The notes beneath the pieces are model-generated. The model was not told the origin of the DNA. It was given only the letters and a program-made list of their open reading frames with translations, and made no database searches. This document shows, one piece after another, positions 1 through 8,200 of a stretch of 8,947 nucleotides of DNA. The position numbers and the translations under genes were made by a program. The stretch comes from an uncultured Clostridia bacterium (GTDB lineage: Bacteria; Bacillota; Clostridia; Christensenellales; CAG-314): positions 1 to 8,947 of the forward strand of contig CAKQXG010000084.1 of NCBI GenBank assembly GCA_934281515.1, in the 5' to 3' direction. Position 1 is the first letter of the stretch; each line of letters starts with the position of its first letter.

Positions 1-177
1 GGTACAAACGGTACAATGACGTTGTCGTTCTACATCTATCAACTTGTCAGCGGCGTCGGCAACGGCGGACAACAAGACGTATACCTTGCTTCGGCGGTCG
101 GCGTCATTATGACCGTTATTTCTTTCCCGCTTGCACTGTTGGTGCGCAGAGTCGTGTACGGCAAGGAGGAAGCGTAG
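1..177 (+). CDS. ABC sugar transporter permease, MalF/UgpA type (3' end only)
   Basis: Reading frame 1 is open from the first base to the TAG at 175-177 and encodes the last 58 residues of a membrane protein. It contains one hydrophobic segment (from DVYLASAVGV to SFPLALLV) followed by a short basic tail (RRVVYGKEEA), the usual end of the first permease of carbohydrate ABC importers. The EAA loop and the rest of the gene lie upstream of the window. The assignment rests on this tail and on the position directly before a MalG-type permease. The two permeases would form the heterodimeric membrane channel. The stop codon lies one base before the next start, and the next gene's SD is inside this gene, so the two are probably translationally coupled. 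The family is fairly sure; the substrate cannot be read from this fragment. Confidence 0.75.
   Translation, partial: GTNGTMTLSFYIYQLVSGVGNGGQQDVYLASAVGVIMTVISFPLALLVRRVVYGKEEA
163..169 (+). promoter_or_regulatory. Ribosome binding site that fixes the start of the second permease
   Basis: AAGGAGG sits nine bases before the ATG at 179, inside the last codons of the upstream permease gene. It decides the start. The same frame is open to an ATG-less TTG at 131, but no SD precedes that position, and the extra residues would be the upstream gene read in another frame. Confidence 0.8.
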
Positions 178-178
178 T

Positions 179-1078
179 ATGCTAAACACTGACGTATCGT
201 TGTCCAAAAAGAAAAAATCGATGTCTCGCAATGTTGTGTTTATCATTGCGTTTGTACTGTTGATGTTGTATACGCTGTATGTATTGTTTTTCTTTGTGTT
301 TGCATTTGTATGTGCAACCAAGACAGACAACCATCAGTACACGCAAGACAAAATCAACAAGGTGTTGTTTGGTCTTGGCGGCGGTTTCAATCTGAAAAAC
401 TTTGTCACGGCGTTTGACCAACTGGAAAATGTAGTACAAGGTTTCTCATTCGGCAACATGCTGTGGAACTCACTATGGCGTACAATCACAAGCTCCGTTC
501 TGTCCATTATGGCAAGTAGCATGGTGTGCTACATTTTAGTGTTTTACCGTAGTAAAATGACTAAGTTTATCTACAACCTGGGGCTGTTTGTGTCGGTGTT
601 GCCCGTGTATGGTTCGGCAGGCTCCACCTACAGATTGATGCATAATCTGGGACTGATAAACAATCCGATTAACATGTTTGTCAGCGTAACGCTGTATGGC
701 GGCTATTTCTTCTACATGTATGCCTTCTTCAAGTCATTTAGTTGGGAGTATGCCGAGGCGGCGTTTGTCGACGGCGCAGGACACTTCGGGGTATTTTTCA
801 AAATAATGTTTCCCATGGCATTGCCCAGTGTGTCGGCGTTGTTCATTATGTCGTTTATTTCCGGTTGGAACGACTACGAAAGCACTCTGCTTTACATGAA
901 CAAGTACCCCAATCTGGCATACGGCGTGTATGCATTCAGCGAAAACCAAAAGTACGTAGCAAATATGCCCGGTTTGTTTGCAGGTGTACTGATTACGCTC
1001 ATCCCGGTATTGATACTCTTTTTGATATTCCAGAATACCATTATGGAAAAAGTCCATTTGGGTGGTTTGAAGGGGTAA
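179..1078 (+). CDS. Carbohydrate ABC transporter permease, MalG/UgpE type
   Basis: This is the second membrane subunit of a carbohydrate (CUT1-type) ABC importer, 299 residues long, which is normal for the family. A basic N-terminus (KKKK at 10-13) precedes the first membrane segment at about 18-45. Further hydrophobic segments lie near 100-124, 132-150, 166-186, 216-236 and 264-286, consistent with six helices. The cytoplasmic EAA loop that docks on the ATPase is clear: EAA at 193-195, Gly199, Ile209 and Pro212, matching the EAA-x3-G-x9-I-x-x-P pattern. The start at 179 is supported by the SD at 163-169 and by the one-base gap to the upstream stop. The solute-binding protein follows 68 bases later. 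No ATP-binding subunit is in view; many Bacillota sugar importers of this type share a distant MsmK-like ATPase, which is the likely arrangement here. Confidence 0.93.
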   Translation: MLNTDVSLSKKKKSMSRNVVFIIAFVLLMLYTLYVLFFFVFAFVCATKTDNHQYTQDKINKVLFGLGGGFNLKNFVTAFDQLENVVQGFSFGNMLWNSLWRTITSSVLSIMASSMVCYILVFYRSKMTKFIYNLGLFVSVLPVYGSAGSTYRLMHNLGLINNPINMFVSVTLYGGYFFYMYAFFKSFSWEYAEAAFVDGAGHFGVFFKIMFPMALPSVSALFIMSFISGWNDYESTLLYMNKYPNLAYGVYAFSENQKYVANMPGLFAGVLITLIPVLILFLIFQNTIMEKVHLGGLKG

Positions 1079-1146
1079 AAATCATATACGTATCGAAAAA
1101 TTTGCACAAATACAAAAGTATTCTTACTCTTTAAGGAGGAACGGTT
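1079..1146 (+). promoter_or_regulatory. AT-rich leader with strong SD before the binding-protein gene
   Basis: This 68-base gap is AT-rich and ends in AAGGAGG at 1133-1139, seven bases before the ATG at 1147. It holds a perfect 8-base palindrome, ATACGTAT, at 1086-1093, which could be an operator half or chance. I found no convincing promoter: the best -10-like hexamers, TATTCT at 1119-1124 and TACTCT at 1125-1130, would start transcription within or just before the SD. The simplest reading is an intra-operon leader that gives the binding protein strong translation. Confidence 0.4.
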
Positions 1147-2727
1147 ATGAAAAAAATCGTAGCAATAGTGGCGTTGTTGCTTGTGGCGGTATTCAGCCTC
1201 GGCGCATTTACCGCATGTGACAAAAAGCCCGATGAAAACACCCTTACGATCGAAGCGGTCAATCTGGGTTTCGGCTTGGATTGGTTGTACGCGCTCGCAG
1301 ACGCATACAGGGCGCAACACTCCGAAATAAAAATCGACATTCAACCGTTTGTCGGTCAGACAGGTAATGATGCAGTCAACGGTCACAGCGAGGCGCTTGC
1401 CGGTTATACCGACATATTCGTCTACCGTCCTACCAATTACCACTTCAACGCTTACCAAGGTGCGGTCAACACATCCAACGGCAAAATCGATTGTTTGTAT
1501 GCCGACCTTACCGGCATTTACACCGCTCCATACGAGGACAGCTCTACGATGGAGAGCAAGACTGACCCAAAAGTCGCCGACTATCTCAAGGTAAACGGCA
1601 AGTACTACGGTGTAAACTGGGTGGATGACTTTATGGGTATTGTCCGCAACAAGGACGCATGGGCAAAACTCGGTTTGACGGACGCCGACATCCCCGTCAC
1701 CACGGAGGAAATGTTTGCTTTGGGCGACAAAATCAACGCCAAAAATCAAGGCGTTGCACCCTTCATTTACAGCAAAAACGAGGAGTACTACACGTCGATT
1801 TGGGATATTTGGATGGCGCAATACGAGGGCGAGGAACGTATGGAGAACTTCACGCGCGGACTTAACCCTATGGGCGAGTTTGACGAAAACCTGTACAGCT
1901 TCCCCGGACAAAAAGTTGCTTTGGAAGTAGTGGAACGCTTGCTGGAAAAAAGCGGCAAAAAGTACAAGTATCAACACGAAAACAGCGATTCTCTTAGTTT
2001 CACCGACATGCAAAGTTACTTCCTCGAGGGACAGGCGGCGTTGTGTGTAAACGGTAGCTGGCTGGAAATAGAAATGAACAAAAGCTCCGACGGTAAGAAA
2101 AGTTACAACATCGACTACATTCGTATGCCCGTTGTCAGCGATTTGATTAAACTCGACGTCGTAAAAAACGGCGGGGTGGATACCGACGCAAAACTTGCCG
2201 AAGTAATCCGTTACGTGGATGCGGTAGACGGCGGCGACGCAACCGCGACCAAACCCGACTACGCAAGCGACGAAGCCGTTGCACGCGTACGCGAAGCAAG
2301 ACATTTCTCCTACGCTCGCGGCGGTAGCGATCACACTATGGTTGTTGCAGGTTGGTCGGAAAAAGTTGCTCTTGCAAAAGACTTTATCAAGTTTATGTAC
2401 TCCGACGAAGGTATGAAAGTGTATTACAATGCGCAAGGAGGTATGACTTTGCCCGCAAAACTTGCAAGCGGCAGTTACGACCAATTGCAACTCAGCACAT
2501 TCACGCAATCGGTGGTTAGCGCAATGAATTCGGCATACTACTCCGAACTGTGCTTTGCCAAATCTGCCAAAGTGTACTGCTTGGGAGGCGTGAGCTTTAC
2601 CTACACCAACGGTAGCGGCAACTTCGTCACCGAAATGTTGGCAGGCAAAACGCCCGACGACATCATCAACGCCAACAAGGCGTACCTCAAACAAAACTGG
2701 ACTACCATTGCCAACAAGTGCAAATAA
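1147..2727 (+). CDS. Extracellular sugar-binding lipoprotein, family 1
   Basis: This is the substrate-capture subunit for the permeases encoded just upstream, anchored to the outer face of the membrane. It is 526 residues long, somewhat longer than the usual 400-450. A basic start (MKK), a hydrophobic stretch and a lipobox-like FTAC place the lipid-modified cysteine at 24. Family 1 landmarks follow: an N-terminal lobe beginning around 33-52, a TDIF segment, a GKYYGVNW motif ending at Trp158, then RNKDAW and a TTEEM helix typical of the hinge region. The VNGSW motif lies at 301-305. Near the C-terminus come SDEGMKVYY (419-427) and a GGMTLP turn (431-436), as in other family members. The SD at 1133-1139 is near-consensus. 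The ligand cannot be predicted; the GH123-like neighbour suggests an amino-sugar-containing oligosaccharide, which is inference. Confidence 0.9.
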   Translation: MKKIVAIVALLLVAVFSLGAFTACDKKPDENTLTIEAVNLGFGLDWLYALADAYRAQHSEIKIDIQPFVGQTGNDAVNGHSEALAGYTDIFVYRPTNYHFNAYQGAVNTSNGKIDCLYADLTGIYTAPYEDSSTMESKTDPKVADYLKVNGKYYGVNWVDDFMGIVRNKDAWAKLGLTDADIPVTTEEMFALGDKINAKNQGVAPFIYSKNEEYYTSIWDIWMAQYEGEERMENFTRGLNPMGEFDENLYSFPGQKVALEVVERLLEKSGKKYKYQHENSDSLSFTDMQSYFLEGQAALCVNGSWLEIEMNKSSDGKKSYNIDYIRMPVVSDLIKLDVVKNGGVDTDAKLAEVIRYVDAVDGGDATATKPDYASDEAVARVREARHFSYARGGSDHTMVVAGWSEKVALAKDFIKFMYSDEGMKVYYNAQGGMTLPAKLASGSYDQLQLSTFTQSVVSAMNSAYYSELCFAKSAKVYCLGGVSFTYTNGSGNFVTEMLAGKTPDDIINANKAYLKQNWTTIANKCK

Positions 2728-2745
2728 ACTACTTACAAATGCGGC

Positions 2746-2761
2746 GTGGCTTTGTAGCCAC
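2746..2761 (+). promoter_or_regulatory. Intergenic stem-loop after the binding-protein gene
   Basis: GTGGCT (2746-2751), loop TTGT, and AGCCAC (2756-2761) form a perfect 6-bp stem with a 4-base loop, centred in the 54-base gap. No T-run follows, so it is not a rho-independent terminator. Stem-loops directly behind binding-protein genes often protect the upstream message or limit read-through, raising binding-protein output relative to downstream genes. That role is inferred here. The next gene's weaker SD, GAGGA at 2770-2774, lies nine bases past the stem. Confidence 0.4.
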
Positions 2762-2781
2762 CGAGTAGCGAGGACTTATCC

Positions 2782-5202
2782 ATGAAAAACAAAGTTTTTT
2801 CCGTTTTTGTGGCGGTAGCAATGTTGTGTTGCGTGCTGTGCGCATGTACTCCCAAGGACGACCGTGCGCCGTACGAGGTGTGGAGCACATACAACACGAC
2901 AAAGGTAATTGCTCAAACTTACAAAAACGACACTTACGAAAAGCTTGCCCCGAACTTGTCCGTGCAAATGATGCGTGGCGAGTACGAAGGCGCGCAACTT
3001 GTGGTTACATTCAATAAGGGAAGCGGCAAGGTATCATTACAGGCAGGCACACTGACCGACGGCAACGGCAACGCAATCCCCGATGAAGCCGTAGCTGTGT
3101 ACAGGCAAATGTACACGCAAATCGACCGCAACTACAACGGCGGCACGACGTTCGGTGCAGGTGACAAAATCCCCGATATGCTCTTGCCCGAGGCAACTGC
3201 GACTGCTTACGGCAAGGACGGCTACACGGCGGACACAAACCAAGCGTTTACGGTGGAAATTTGCTCCGACAATCTTGCTGCGGGTGTGTACACGGGCAAC
3301 TTCGTGTTGACGGTGGACGGCGAACAAACGCTTGTGCCCGTTTCCGTCACGGTGTGGGACATAGAACTTGACGGCAAAAGCGAGTTTATGTCAAGTTTTC
3401 TCATTTACCGCGAGTATATGGCTTACGGCGAGTACCGAAACGACAAGCAAATCACCGACAATTACGTGGAATTTTTGACTCGTTACAACGTCGACAGCTA
3501 CGTCGTGCGTGACAACTACGAGGCGGAACGTTTCACCGAAAGTTTGCAAAATTACGTAACAAACAAGAGTATGACAAGCATTGTTATACCCGTGGACTTC
3601 CCTCTCAATTACGTTGCAAGCAGGGGAAACTCGCAGTTTGACGAGGCGATACGCTATCTTACCGAGCTTGCCGTTGCCAGCACCGACGAGTACTGCTTGG
3701 CAGAGCATGCCTACTTTTACCCTTCCACCTACGACGAAGCGGACATTGTGCCCGAGCGCGTAGCTAAGGCAGAGGAGTTTTTCGCCGAGGGCGGGTTGTA
3801 CTTCCAAACGCTGGATGCGGCGGTGGAAGCGTTGCAAAACAACGAAACCTATCTTGCAAAGCCTGCCGCACTGCGCGAGCGTATCGAGCAAGCAATCCGC
3901 AATATACCGGCAGTGTTTACCAACGTCAAGTACATCGCCGATTGGGTTGCCAACCTTACCGACGCAACATTCTGTCCGTATGTAAGCGTGTACGACAACT
4001 ACGCCACACTGCAACGCTACCAAGACGAGGCGGTAGGCGTAAACGGCAATTTGTGGACGTACACTTGCAACGCAACAAACTACCCCTATCCTACGTTGGA
4101 CATCGACGACGTGTCGCTCGGTATACGAGTAAACGGTTGGTTCAACAAGGCATACGGCATCAACGGTTACTTGTATTGGGCGGTCAACAAGTATTACAGC
4201 AATTTCGACGATCATCCCAATGCGCACGTAAATCCCTATGACGACGCATATCGCGGCGGACACAGCAACGGCGATGGTTGGTTGCTGTACCCCGGTGCAT
4301 ATTACGGTAGCGAGTATCCCTTTGCCACGGTGCGTTTGGCGGCGTATCGCGACGGCGTGGACGACTACAACATGCTTACCGTGTACGAACGCAAACTAAA
4401 CGCAATTGCCGACAAATACGGCATTGAAATCAACTTTGCCGACTACGTGACCGACCTGTACGAACAACTGTTTAGCGGCGCGGTGGTGTACGAAAATATC
4501 GACAAAGTTTTGTACGAGGCGCGCGCCGAACTTGCTCGTCGTATTTTGGACTTGAACAATGCCGACAACTTGCTTGTTGCAAGCGTGCGTGACGGCGACC
4601 AAACGACGGTGAACGTGTATTCCATCGAGGAAAACATCAAGATCGACGGCAAAAAGGTGCAGGGTGCGGCTTGTGGCGACGGATTCCGTTACACCGTGAC
4701 CAACGGTGCGGAGCAACACACATTTGAAATCGAAACAACCGTGCGTAAGATAAGCTACAACGTTGCTGCACACGTAACGCTGTCTTGCGCTTCGGCAAAG
4801 CTGTCCGAAGGTAGCACTTTTGACACGGAAACGAAATCTTTTACTATTAAAGCCATAGATGGCGAATTGAGGGATTTGTATCGTCCCTACATTCGTTTGG
4901 CAGTCAAAAACGTCAAACGTGGCACGAAATTGTACTTCGAGTACGTCAATTTGTCCGACGAGGAAGCGGAAATCCGTATTAGATTGAAAAACATCGACGG
5001 CACAAACGTGGAAGTTTCCACCAACTATTGCAAGGGCAACTCGTCAAGAAAAGTAGCAATTACTTTTGCAAACGATATCGATTGGAGCAACGTTGCATAT
5101 GTTGAAATCAGTTTCGACAACGTGGTGTTGCGTGACGGCGCGTACGTGCTTGCACCCGACCGACATATTGGGTTGTCCGACCTGTGGTTGGACGTAATGT
5201 AG
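2782..5202 (+). CDS. DUF4091 / GH123-like glycoside hydrolase lipoprotein with C-terminal beta domain
   Basis: Probably a surface-tethered glycosidase of the DUF4091/GH123 group; characterised GH123 enzymes are beta-N-acetylgalactosaminidases using an adjacent Asp-Glu pair with substrate assistance. The signal peptide ends in LCAC, giving Cys22 as the lipid anchor. An N-terminal beta domain (about 45-196) includes RGEYEGAQ (65-72) and ends in VSVTVWDIEL. The barrel-like region follows. An Asp318-Glu319 pair in STYDEAD is the best candidate catalytic pair, by position and adjacency only. The DUF4091 signature is strong: LWTYTCN, a WFNKAYGINGYLYW segment, GDGWLLYPG (497-505) and VRLAAYRDGVDDY (517-529). 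A helical stretch leads to a beta-rich extension (about 594-806) ending LSDLWLDV, which resembles a carbohydrate-binding module. The gene starts at an ATG with a modest GAGGA SD, and the next gene follows 12 bases after its stop. Hydrolase activity and substrate remain inferred; a non-catalytic binder is possible. Confidence 0.8.
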   Translation: MKNKVFSVFVAVAMLCCVLCACTPKDDRAPYEVWSTYNTTKVIAQTYKNDTYEKLAPNLSVQMMRGEYEGAQLVVTFNKGSGKVSLQAGTLTDGNGNAIPDEAVAVYRQMYTQIDRNYNGGTTFGAGDKIPDMLLPEATATAYGKDGYTADTNQAFTVEICSDNLAAGVYTGNFVLTVDGEQTLVPVSVTVWDIELDGKSEFMSSFLIYREYMAYGEYRNDKQITDNYVEFLTRYNVDSYVVRDNYEAERFTESLQNYVTNKSMTSIVIPVDFPLNYVASRGNSQFDEAIRYLTELAVASTDEYCLAEHAYFYPSTYDEADIVPERVAKAEEFFAEGGLYFQTLDAAVEALQNNETYLAKPAALRERIEQAIRNIPAVFTNVKYIADWVANLTDATFCPYVSVYDNYATLQRYQDEAVGVNGNLWTYTCNATNYPYPTLDIDDVSLGIRVNGWFNKAYGINGYLYWAVNKYYSNFDDHPNAHVNPYDDAYRGGHSNGDGWLLYPGAYYGSEYPFATVRLAAYRDGVDDYNMLTVYERKLNAIADKYGIEINFADYVTDLYEQLFSGAVVYENIDKVLYEARAELARRILDLNNADNLLVASVRDGDQTTVNVYSIEENIKIDGKKVQGAACGDGFRYTVTNGAEQHTFEIETTVRKISYNVAAHVTLSCASAKLSEGSTFDTETKSFTIKAIDGELRDLYRPYIRLAVKNVKRGTKLYFEYVNLSDEEAEIRIRLKNIDGTNVEVSTNYCKGNSSRKVAITFANDIDWSNVAYVEISFDNVVLRDGAYVLAPDRHIGLSDLWLDVM

Positions 5203-5210
5203 AGGAGGTG
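5203..5210 (+). promoter_or_regulatory. Consensus SD directly after the upstream stop codon
   Basis: AGGAGGTG begins immediately after the TAG at 5200-5202 and lies four to six bases before the ATG at 5215, counted from its end. It is the strongest SD in the window and leaves no room for a terminator or promoter, so the 1012-residue lipoprotein is co-transcribed with the GH123-like gene. Confidence 0.75.
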
Positions 5211-5214
5211 CGAC

Positions 5215-8200
5215 ATGAACAAGAAAATCAATCGGTTGTGCCTTTTGCTTGCGTTGCTTGCCGTGGCGTGTTTTGCGTTTGCGGCATGCGACAAAACCGA
5301 CGATCCTACGCCTAAGCCCCAACCTACCGACCCTACGCTTGTTACAAGCTTTGAAAATATGGATGATTTGTACGCTCTCACTGCGATTGAAATCGCACCC
5401 GACGACGAGTACAAATTGAGTGTCAACACGGACAAAAAGTACGTCAGTGACGGCGATGCGAGTTTGCGTTACACTTTCGCCGCAGGTAGCTCGCATTTGT
5501 TTTGCCAATACCTTGCGGACAGTCATTTGCCCCAACTTGACGTAGCCAAACTCAAAGCTGTTTCGGTGGACTTTTTCAACACGAGTGACAGCGCACAAAA
5601 CGTAACGTTGTCCGTCACCACAAGTAGCGGCGCGGCACTGTTCAGCAAGCAACAAGCACTTGCCCCCAACGCAAAAACGACCGTCGTTTACGACGAGTTA
5701 GGGTCGTTTTCGTACAAGAAAAAAGCAAACGTAGCAGGATTTTCATTCCGTTTTGATGTGGAAAGCCCTGTTACGATCTACGTGGACAACATGCGCGTAA
5801 CCGTCGGTGCAAGCGATGTGCCGCCGGAGGACTTCAACGCATTTACCGAAGGCATTGTAAACGTGCCGGAACAGCCCGTAACAGCGGAAACTCTCGATCG
5901 GAACATTGCGTTTCTGGATGCCGTCGGCTATGCCCGACAACTTTACAACGGTCTTGACGACAAAAACGCGGCAAAAGCGGCGAATGTCGCCCTGCTTGAA
6001 AAATACGAAACATTGGCAAACGGTTACGCCGCACTGTACACTCCGCGTAACGACACCGATATTGTCGACAAGTGGGAGTACGGCGTAGGGCTTACAGTAG
6101 GCACCGACATCGATGACGAGTATGGCGCGTTGTGGCAAATAGCCGTCAACGCCAAGCGTGACGGGCAGCAAAGTTTCAGGTTTACGGACGTGTCTGTGGA
6201 TGGCTTCGGCGAAGCGGTTTTGTATGTGTACAACCCTACCGAGTACAACCTGGAATACAGGTTAAGCGGCGGTTGGCAAAGCTTCGGCGTGCAACACGGT
6301 AAATTGCCTGCAGGCACGTGGAGTCAAATTACTCTTAACGCAAGTTTTATTGAAAAGGACGCTGTCGGCTCGTTGTTTGTCATCATATATCGTATGGAAA
6401 ACGGCGTTCGTAAGCCATTTGACGGCGTGTTTGGGTTCAGCGCATTGTATGGTGTACCTGCAAACATTTCTGCACAACCGGTAATTGACCGTATCGAAGC
6501 TTTGCCGCAAATTGCCGACATCGCTCTTGCCGACAAAGCCACAGTGGAGCAAATACGCGCTTTGTACGACGAATTGTCAAGGTCGGCGCGTTCGGCTGTA
6601 ACCAACTACGACAAGCTCGCCAAGGCGGAACAAAAGATAGCTTCGTTTGAAGCAAATGCCTTCGACGATCAAGTAAATGCCCTGCCCGTAGTAACTGCCG
6701 AAAATGCCCTTGCGGTGTACACATCGGTGCGAAATCTTTACAAACAATACGAAACTCTTTCCGATATTGCCGTAGGACTTGTAACAAGTCTTGACAAACT
6801 GCACTCGGTGGAGTCGAACGTGCGCCAATATATGCCACGTGTGGTCAAAGACATGGTAGACGGGTTGCCGCAAGTAAAAGATTTGGTAATGCCGAAGATG
6901 TACGACGACATTACGTTGGCAATCGAGCTGTACAACGAGCTGTCTGCTACAGACAAGGCTACAGTGGATGGCAACAAGCTTGCATCGCTCACCGACGTGG
7001 TGCGCAGATATACGGAATTAAAACCGTCTTTTGACGACGACAAAATCCCGACGGCATTCCGCGGATATGAAAAATACTACTTGCTTATCTACAACCCTAC
7101 AAATACCGCAGCCAAGTTCTTTTACCAAAGCGGTAAAGATTGGAAGGGGTGTGCGCCGACCGATTTGCCTGCAAAGGCGTGGACATGTGTCGAATTGGAA
7201 CGTTATGCCGCCGAGTACGGCAACATTTACACCTACATCGACGACAAGTCTGCCAATATGTCTGCCGACGGTTGGCAGTGTCGTGTGTTCGGATATGTCG
7301 ACAGTGACGCCGACAAGCAAAAGCTTGCCGCATTCTACGAGTTGTTGGACGGTTTGCCCGATTCTGCCGACGTAACGCTTGCCGACAGCGACAAAATTAC
7401 TGCCGTGCGCCAAGCCTACGACGATCTGTCCGACTATGTCAAAAGCCTTGTCGACTCCAAACGTCTTGTCAGGCTTACTCAAGCCGAACAAAGACTTGCG
7501 GAACTTGTCGGGCAGGACGAATTAAGTAAGTTTAATGCGGCTGTCAACGCGCTGTCCGACAGTTCCACGGGCGCGGATGTTTACAATGTGTTGTGGTTGT
7601 ACGTCAATTTGAGTGAAACCGTCAAGTCGATGGTAACTGCTGAAACAACGGACAGACTCGACGCCCAAATCAATCTGCACGGCACAGACGTCGTTGCCGA
7701 GCTTGACAGGCAAATTGCCGCGCTTTACCAAGTGTGCGACTACCCCAAAGACAACGCCGTATGTCTGGCATTGTATGCTGTGTTTAAGGCTATTCCCAAG
7801 GATATACGCAATGCGTTGATCAACAAAACCATGCTCGGCGAATTGTACAACACTGCAAACTCCGTCAGGACAGTGCTTGTGCCAGACGGTCAGGCGAGTA
7901 AGGACGAAATATATGGCACGGTGCACAAATTGTATGTTGCCGCCGAACAAAAAGGCGAAGCAAACCTTATGTTTAAGTTGCCCAAAAACGTTGCCGCAAA
8001 TAAAAGGATTGTGTTTTATCTGTACTGTCCGCAAGGCGCAAACGAGGCAAGATTGTACTTTGCCGTCGACAACGGCAGTTGGACGACGAGCGACAAACAG
8101 TCCGTTACCGTTACTAAACAGGGTTGGCTTCGCGTGGAGTTTGATGCAACTATCGTACAAAACACTTACGACAGTTATTGGTACATCTACACCAAAGACA

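Noticed and set aside
131..178. Earlier start for the second permease at 131
   Set aside because: It would add 16 residues that are the upstream permease's codons read out of frame, and no SD precedes it. The ATG at 179 has a near-perfect SD.
1084..1130. Possible promoter for the binding-protein gene
   Set aside because: The best -10-like hexamers would start transcription at or within the SD and lack a good -35, so I do not call a promoter.
892..2694. 600-codon open frame on the minus strand
   Set aside because: It lies antisense to the clear sugar-binding protein gene, has no SD, and its translation is rich in Cys, His, Phe and Val with no domain. The codon bias of the real gene (many GAC, AAC and TAC codons) leaves this antisense frame open.
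2746..2761. Rho-independent terminator
   Set aside because: The stem is only 6 bp and no T-run follows; the next gene starts 20 bases later.
3391..4263. 290-codon open frame on the minus strand
   Set aside because: Antisense to the GH123-like gene, Val/Cys-rich with no recognisable protein features; same codon-bias effect.
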